Shown in pieces: positions 18,736-23,860 of a stretch of DNA of 23,860 nucleotides. The translations under genes and the position numbers were made by a program. Position 1 is the first letter of the stretch. Each line of letters begins with the position of its first letter. Source of the DNA: Saprolegnia diclina VS20 (lineage: Eukaryota; Oomycota; Saprolegniomycetes; Saprolegniales; Saprolegniaceae); the NCBI RefSeq assembly GCF_000281045.1, contig NW_008246115.1, positions 76,621 through 100,480 of the forward strand, read 5' to 3'. The notes beneath the pieces are model-generated. The model worked only from the letters and a program-made list of their open reading frames with translations. It ran no database searches and was not told where the DNA came from.

Positions 18736-18857
18736 GCAGGCCAGACTTACGATTCCAAATTTGGACCCTTGCCGACCCAAGCCGGGACAATGTTAAGACC
18801 ACCCGACCGCACAAAGTTCTTATAGGGCGTTGAAGTGTTGATAGATTGATATGCGAG

Positions 18858-19339
18858 TTATCGCGTTGACCCAAAGTCGACTCCGTATTGGTCGAGAGCA
18901 TGGACCTTGAGCGTATGCAAATGCGTGGTCGGGATCGCCGCCAAGTACGTAGCCGTCGCGTCAGTTTGGACGTTGACGCGCGCAAGGACGTCACGGATCG
19001 CGTTCGGCTCAAGTATCGCTTCGTTTGACAAGGACATTCGTGACGCGGTCGCCCGAGACGTAGGCAAAAGTGCCATGGGTTGCAGGGATCCGACGGGTCC
19101 ATCCCACCGACCTCGCCGAGCATTGGCCGGTCGTGCACGTAGCCAAGATGCTGATCCAGCACGCTCGCCTTGCTATTGAGGTCGCGAAGCGCGACGAGCT
19201 CGGGCGGCAGCGTCAAGCCCGGCAGCGCGTTGAGCAAGGCGAGTATATTGCGCGCAACGTCCAGCGTCTTAAGAAGGCCACGCAGTACGACGCCTGGCAG
19301 GCTCAGTGAGGTGGCGCGGACGCGGACGTGCTTTGTCCA
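18858..19339 (-). pseudogene. LRR-B: rearranged LRR pseudogene with internal inversion
   Basis: The 5' part reads TKHVRVRATSLSLPGVVLRG and LNALPGLTLPPELVALRDL, the family N-terminus, but the ATG is replaced by TGG (19337-19339). After RDL the next segment (19109-19177) is inverted: it reads DLAEHWPVVHVAKMLIQHAR on the plus strand, whereas the same stretch of LRR-D reads on the minus strand. Beyond it, FAYVSGDRVTNVLV and VRDVLARVNVQTDATATYLA follow in different frames. The copy ends at HLHTLKVHALDQYG, and the C-terminal half of the family is missing. Start loss, inversion, frameshifts and truncation make this a clear pseudogene. Confidence 0.85.
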
Positions 19340-19933
19340 AAACAGAAAGGCCAACTACCCTTTATATTCTATATATCGAATTCTACAGTGATGACGTGGC
19401 GCGTGGTCAGGCATGTTGCGTGACACGACAACAGTGCGCCATTTCACACGTCCAATGGAGTCGTGTTAGTGAAACACTGCGGTGACCTCAATGCATCAGT
19501 CATAGCTACGTGCCTTCGCGCAGGCCCAGGATGGGTTAGAAGGAATGGCTGGTGGGTAGCTCCCGTATGCGCCGTGATCTTGAGGCATGCAACTTGCTTG
19601 AGTCGCTGTTCAGTCTTATACGTCACCAGCGTCTAGAGACCATGAAATGCCCTCCAGTCGAGGCGCCAAAATTATCTTTGCTGAGCTCATTGATTAGCTC
19701 GCGACGTCGCAACGTTTGTTGCCTTTAAGCATTGCGAGGCCACGACCCCACGCATGAGCTTGACTGCGTCATTGGGCGTGTCGACCGTGGACCTCAGACG
19801 CACAAAACGTTGGCGAACGGCACGCAGACGTCAAGACAATATACGACCGTAGGCTAACGAGATGTAGATTCTGATGCGGGGGACACTGAACGAGCGCTAA
19901 TATATATGTTAATCATACCTACCTTTTGTTCCG
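19340..19933. other. Intergenic region upstream of LRR-B
   Basis: About 590 bases with no supported gene. There is an AT-rich stretch near 19361-19385 (TATATTCTATATATCG) and another near 19898-19915. Short open frames here lack plausible composition or conserved motifs. It ends at the probable retrotransposon fragment. Confidence 0.5.
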
Positions 19934-20074
19934 TTAAATCAACTGCCACGATGACGTCGTGCGCGTCGGCGACATGAACGTGCCCGGCGCAAGGTACTGG
20001 AGATTGTGTTCGCTTACGAGCTGTTGCAGAGCGCCTTCGTCCCGATTGCGTTGGTCGCCAGCCGGCAACGCAAA
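19934..20074 (-). pseudogene. Possible non-LTR retrotransposon endonuclease fragment
   Basis: In one minus-strand frame this reads FALPAGDQRNRDEGALQQLV, then SEHNLQYLAPGTFMSPTRTT, then SSWQLI and a stop. The order GD-N/R, a helix ending in EHNLQYL, PGT, and T-TSSWQLI recalls the endonuclease/exonuclease (EEP) domain of non-LTR retrotransposons (GDFN, then EHGL, PGTPT and S-IDL). It has no start codon, is only ~47 codons long, and lies just after the LRR-C stop. The identification rests on pattern alone. Confidence 0.35.
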
Positions 20075-20077
20075 CGA

Positions 20078-20536
20078 TTAGTTCAAAAGCAATGTGACGT
20101 CATAGCACGCACTTAGCGTCGTCAATAGCACGGGCGCCGATGCGATCGTCAGCCTGCCGTTGGCGGTCAAGTCGATCGTGAGCGGCCGTTGATTGCGGTT
20201 CGGCACGAGAGCGACAGCAAGGACGAGTGCATCCTTGTCATTGAGCCCCGTCCCACTCAGCTGAAGTGTCTTGAGGCCGCGCGCCATCCACGCAGGCAAC
20301 GCCCGCGCCAGTGCCACGACGCCTTCTCTGCCGAGCACCGTGTAACTCAAGTGCTTGGCGAGGTCGACGACGGCGCCGAGGTCGCGGAGTGCGGCGAGTT
20401 CGGGCGACAGCGTTGCTACAGGTAGCGCGTTGAGCAAGGCGACGACGTCCGTTCCGTGCGCAGTGGCCTCGAGAATGGCGTGCAGCACGACGCTCGGCAA
20501 GCTCGGCGAGGTTGCGCGCGGCACGATGGTCGTCAT
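20078..20536 (-). CDS. LRR-C: short LRR-family protein made by internal deletion
   Basis: 152 codons from ATG 20536 (MTTIVPRATSPSLPSVVLHA). The first ~58 residues are the family N-terminus, ending DLGAVVDLAKH. The sequence then jumps directly to the C-terminal repeats, LSYTVLGREGVVALARALPAW, which matches LSETSLGQAGVAALTEALPAW of LRR-D. About 260 residues are missing, yet the frame is preserved to the stop. Two leucine-rich repeats remain. It may be a stable mini-protein or simply a deletion relic; the open frame slightly favours the former or a recent event. The frame is open upstream through the minisatellite, but no ATG is found there. Confidence 0.6.
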   Translation of the reverse strand: MTTIVPRATSPSLPSVVLHAILEATAHGTDVVALLNALPVATLSPELAALRDLGAVVDLAKHLSYTVLGREGVVALARALPAWMARGLKTLQLSGTGLNDKDALVLAVALVPNRNQRPLTIDLTANGRLTIASAPVLLTTLSACYDVTLLLN

Positions 20537-21003
20537 GGTGTGGCTTTTGCACTCTGCCACTCTCCGGATAGAATCCGGGTAGAAAGATGATATCCGGACT
20601 GAAATTGCCGAGCTGGGCAAGTTGCCAGTGGCAAAATCATCGTTTCTCAAGTAAGTGTCATCGTTTCTCAAGTAAGTGTCATCGTTTCTCAAGTAAGTGT
20701 CATCGTTTCTCAAGTAAGTGTGCAACGTTACGTCCAAACAACGGAAGGGAGCCGCGAAGAGAGCACCTATGTGCTCAACACTTCAGCACGGTAAGTACGT
20801 GCGCTGGCGCAGGTGACGAGACATTGACACACCAGACCGCACACCGGGAACTCGATTCAAAAGATTCGTAGTTAGTGCAACACTATTTATGTCCAATCGA
20901 TAAACAGCGAACAAAGATGTACCAAGTGCAATATATTGGTATGTCATAATGAGTGCAACGCACACGCGATCGCCAAGAACCGCACAAGCCATGGCGTGAC
21001 GGC
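20537..21003. other. Intergenic region between LRR-C and LRR-D, with minisatellite
   Basis: Holds a small CCGGAT/ATCCGG inverted repeat (20564-20578) and the 4 x 21-bp minisatellite (20638-20721). The remainder shows no supported gene. Confidence 0.6.
20638..20721. repeat. Minisatellite, four perfect 21-bp units
   Basis: The unit CATCGTTTCTCAAGTAAGTG plus T repeats four times without a change. On the plus strand each unit carries AAGTAAGT, a near-perfect 5' splice-site sequence. On the minus strand it is in frame with LRR-C and would encode TYLRNDD units, but without a start codon. Perfect identity implies recent expansion. Confidence 0.95.
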
Positions 21004-22396
21004 TCACAAGCTCAGCGTGACGTTGGGGGTAGTCCCGAGCGTCGTCGTAAGCAGCTGCACACTGTACGGCGTGAGCTCGTTGTCTGTCAAGTCGATCGCT
21101 AGATGTTGTCGCTTGTGGCTCGATACGATGGCGGCAGCGAGTTTGGCAGCGTCCTTATCGCTGAGGCCTGTCGCCCGAAGCGTCAAGGACGCTAGACCTC
21201 TCGCGATCCACGCCGGCAGCGCCTCTGTCAGCGCCGCGACGCCAGCTTGCCCCAGCGATGTTTCGCTCAAGTCGAGAGACGTCAACCTTTGCGAAGTCGA
21301 GAGCCACTGGATCAACGTGATGACGTCGTCGGGCGTCTCGAACGTCGCAGCCCGCACGGCGACAGTCGACAACTGCGCGCAGTTGCCGCTGGTCGGGACC
21401 GTCGACAGACGCAGCTTGTCAAGACACAGCGCTTCCAGCAACGAACACTCGGCGAGCGCTGTCAAGACGTCGGCCACGGGCGTCTCGTCGTCATCATCGA
21501 CCGGCGCAAGGTCGAGCGCGAATGAGCGCACCTTTGAGTGATCCAGCTTCATGAGCAGATCCCGCGCCAACTGGTCGCCGACTCCGAATTGGCGAAGAGA
21601 GAGCGCCGTGACATGGTGCAAGTTGCCGGCTGACGCCACCAAAGCGGCCTGGACGTCCACTGCTTCAACGAGGCGCAAGGACGAGAGCGTCGAGCAGTTT
21701 TGAATCGCGCTGGCAAGTGCCATCGGATCCCGCACCGAGTCGCACCCAAGTGTCAAGGACGCCGCATTTGGTCCTTGCAGCCATGCGACAATGGCACAGG
21801 CGTCGACCATGGGCTGGGCCCACGCATTGATATCAAGCGATTGCAAATGCGTGGCGGAGATCGCTGCGACGTACGCGGCAGTCGCGGCCGGCGAAATTTC
21901 GCTCACTATCGAAACAGACTGGACGTTCACGCAGCGCGCGAGGATGTCTTGGGCTGGTCGGACCTTGACGCTGTTGACAGTGACGTCACGGACGCGGTCG
22001 CCCCAGGCGTACGCAAAGGCGATAAGACGTTCCAAAGTCTTTGCCGCTCACAGAGAGCGTCACGGGCATCGTGGTCGGCAATGCCACGTCGAGCCATGCC
22101 AGCGCGGCATCGCCAGAGCCCAATTTGATACCGGTAAACACAGGCAACGCAGCGATGCCAAGGCGTGCGTGCTGGATCGGGATCTTCGCGACCTGCACGA
22201 CCGGCCAGTGGTCGGCGAGGTTGACGACGGCGCCGAGGTCGCGGAGCGCGACGAGCTCGGGCGGCAGCGTCAAGCCCGGCAGCGCGCTCAGGAGCGCGGC
22301 AACATCGCGCCCGTTGTCCACCATATCGAGGATGCCATGCAGAATGACGCATGGCAGGCTCGGCGCCGGCGCGCGCTGGTAAACGCGCTTGGTCAT
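21004..22396 (-). pseudogene. LRR-D: most complete LRR copy, with a one-base frameshift
   Basis: It starts at ATG 22396 (MTKRVYQRAPAPSLPCVILH), with the F-box-like N-terminus and LPPELVALRDL. The frame breaks near 22030-22037: the first frame reads TLSVSGKDFG, and the rest (ERLIAFAYAWGDRVRDV onward, 342 codons) is in another frame. Removing one T from the ACTTTGG tract would restore a gap-free alignment with LRR-A, giving about 464 residues. RNI-type repeats are regular: LQSLDINA, LSSLRLVEAVD, LEALCLDKL, LTSLDLSETSLG and LASLTLRATGLS. As one T is the only lesion, this is either a young pseudogene or a sequencing error. An adaptor or scaffold role is inferred from the family. Confidence 0.8.
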
Positions 22397-22949
22397 CTTG
22401 TGGTCGACGATGTGAAAGGCTTTGTGCTGACGATGTCAACGATGTCAAGTACCTCTAAGAACAAATATATTTGATTAGTACATTGCATAAGGTTATGACG
22501 TGGCCGCGGGATTTGGACTCAAGGTTGATGGCGACCGAGATCTGTGACGGGCGCAGACAGGAGACAATAACGAGCAATCGTTTGTATCTGAATCTGAAAC
22601 GTCGATATATCGAAGGTTGCGACGAATATAGATGTGAAGAGGCGAGCACGATAGGCCCGCTTACGATTCTCAAGCGTGCAGGGCTTTTGATTGGCCGGAA
22701 TAAATCGATTTGATTGGTTGCTTGGAAGCATGATCGGACGCAAGAGCCAATCAATGGTCGAGCTTCCACTAGCCGGAGGCGGGCAGAAGGGACCGGCATC
22801 AACGAACCATGATTTGCATACTACCGACCTTGTCGCCCAGTGCCTCACCCGCGGCCACAAGCATCGTAGGGCGACTACAAAAGAGCAAGACGAGCCCCCG
22901 CGCCGCCGCCTGCGCGGCCCGGCGAGCGAATGAAGAAGAAAGAGATGGC
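22397..22949. other. Intergenic region upstream of LRR-D
   Basis: No supported gene. Three CCAAT-type boxes lie at 22689-22694 and 22712-22717 (as GATTGG) and 22747-22752 (as CCAATC). The last ~80 bases match the stretch before the repeat near LRR-B. Long open frames here have no family similarity. Confidence 0.45.
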
Positions 22950-23012
22950 TAGTCTCTACGTACAATGTATGCGAAGTCTTTGTAGCAACGAAGATAACGG
23001 GAAACACGTTGG
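22950..23012 (+). repeat. Dispersed repeat, copy next to LRR-E
   Basis: CTAGTCTCTACGTACAATGT, then GCGAAGTCTTTGTAGCAACG, then AAGATAACGGGAAACACGTT. It matches the repeat after M2 and M5, with an 8-base insertion after CTACG. It begins where the LRR-E pseudogene loses family similarity. Confidence 0.75.
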
Positions 23013-23476
23013 GTGTGGTATGTTTGCTCGTGGTCCACCGTGCGGCCCCTGACAATCACATGGGCCATGCGGTCGCCCCAAGCATACGCGAATGCACTTA
23101 CTGTAGAGAGCCCGAGACTCTGGGGTCGATGACCAGCATAATAGGCATCGTGGTCGGTGGCGCTGCGTCGAGCCACGCGAGGGGCGTAAAACCGGTATCA
23201 ATGTACACACCTCTGAACGCCGGTTGCGCAGCAATGCCGAGGTGGACATCTTGGATCGAAACTCTTGCGATATGAATGTCCGGCCAGCCTTCAGCGAGGT
23301 GAAGTTTGGCGCTGAGGTCTCGGATCGCTACGAGCTCGGGGGGGTAGCGTCGATTCTGGTAGCGCTTTGAGGAAGTCAAGAATGTCGTCCATTTTAGGTG
23401 TCGCCTTGAGTATTGCGTGCAGAACCACGCTGGGCAGGTCCTGCGCAATGGGGTTTGTTGGAGGAGCTCGCTTCAC
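23013..23476 (-). pseudogene. LRR-E: truncated LRR pseudogene
   Basis: The N-terminal part reads VKRAPPTNPIAQDLPSVVLH and FLKALPESTLPP without an ATG; a GTG stands where the family has the start region. It shifts frame at LPP into ELVAIRDLSAKLHLAEGWPD and LAWLDAAPPTTMPIMLVIDP, reaches a stop after SGSLQ, and continues in a third frame as STVSAFAYAWGDRMAHVIV. Similarity ends near 23020 at the dispersed repeat, so all the later repeats are missing. Lost start, two frameshifts and truncation: non-functional. Confidence 0.82.
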
Positions 23477-23860
23477 CTTCGTGGATGCGCGTACGGCCCG
23501 GCTTCGTGGATATATTGGAACAATGGGAGTTACAACGATATCGGGAGCTTACTATCCGGATCGTACCAAATCCTGTTGTTTGACAGAGTTAATACCCACG
23601 CTCATCATCAGTACTGGTACAAAGTTGTACGGCGGGTCAGCTCTGTTTCCGCGCTTTAAAAACAGAATTTCAATCGGTCTGAAATATTCGTGGACATTTA
23701 CCGCAAATGTACGATAGCGTATGCGGATACAGCTGGTGGTATGCGGATGTGTACGCGCCATGCTAGAATCGTGTCGTTTGATTCGACGCTTGAACGGTGC
23801 CGAGTTGGCCATCCCAAGGAACGCAAATTGCACCGTGAAAATGGACCTGAAATGTACGAC
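23477..23860. other. Right-edge region without a supported gene
   Basis: About 380 bases upstream of LRR-E. I see only a partly repeated GTATGCGGAT (near 23719 and 23740) and no coding similarity to other genes in the window. Confidence 0.45.

Noticed and set aside
22519-23055. Minus-strand open frame of 178 codons
   Set aside because: It spans a repeat copy and intergenic sequence, has low-complexity Arg/Ser-rich composition and no family similarity.

Overview
The window looks like a stretch of oomycete nuclear genome, most likely from the Saprolegniales (Aphanomyces, Achlya or Saprolegnia type). The reasons are a secreted protein made of elicitin domains (an oomycete-specific family), an ankyrin-kinase gene with very short GT-AG introns of about 50-58 bases, otherwise mostly intronless genes, tight gene spacing, and TCATTT-like initiator motifs just upstream of two start codons. 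The species is an inference; no marker gene is present.

Left part (1-14,000): five paralogous genes for large polytopic membrane proteins of a family I do not recognise (called M1 to M5 here: 34-2289 +, 4045-6015 -, 6580-8820 +, 9081-11330 -, 11650-13976 +). They form two subtypes. Type A (M1, M3, M4) has an N-terminal four-cysteine motif, CX4C then CX2C. Type B (M2, M5) is more divergent, and M2 has lost the cysteine motif. M2/M3 and M4/M5 are divergent B-A and A-B pairs, so the block reads B A A B with mirror symmetry around position ~8,950, an inverted duplication. M1 and M4 share a 219-base tract with only three differences, which suggests recent gene conversion. M5 carries a frameshift. 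Between M1 and M2 lies a gene for a secreted, probably GPI-anchored protein with three elicitin-like domains.

Middle (14,000-18,600): a perfect 25-bp hairpin sits between two convergent genes. It is followed by an RNI-type leucine-rich-repeat (LRR) gene broken by an in-frame TAA. A six-exon gene runs divergently from it and encodes a protein with five LEExMKxR-like repeats, two to three ankyrin repeats and a complete protein kinase domain. This kinase gene looks intact and functional.

Right part (18,600-23,860): four more copies of the same LRR family, all on the minus strand and all damaged or shortened in different ways: a short internal inversion plus frameshifts, a large in-frame internal deletion, a one-base insertion, and a truncated copy with no start codon. 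A 4 x 21-bp minisatellite, a likely retrotransposon endonuclease fragment and a dispersed ~60-bp repeat accompany them. The repeat also lies downstream of M2 and M5, which links the two gene families physically. Overall this is a fast-evolving accessory region of tandem families shaped by duplication, conversion, inversion and decay.
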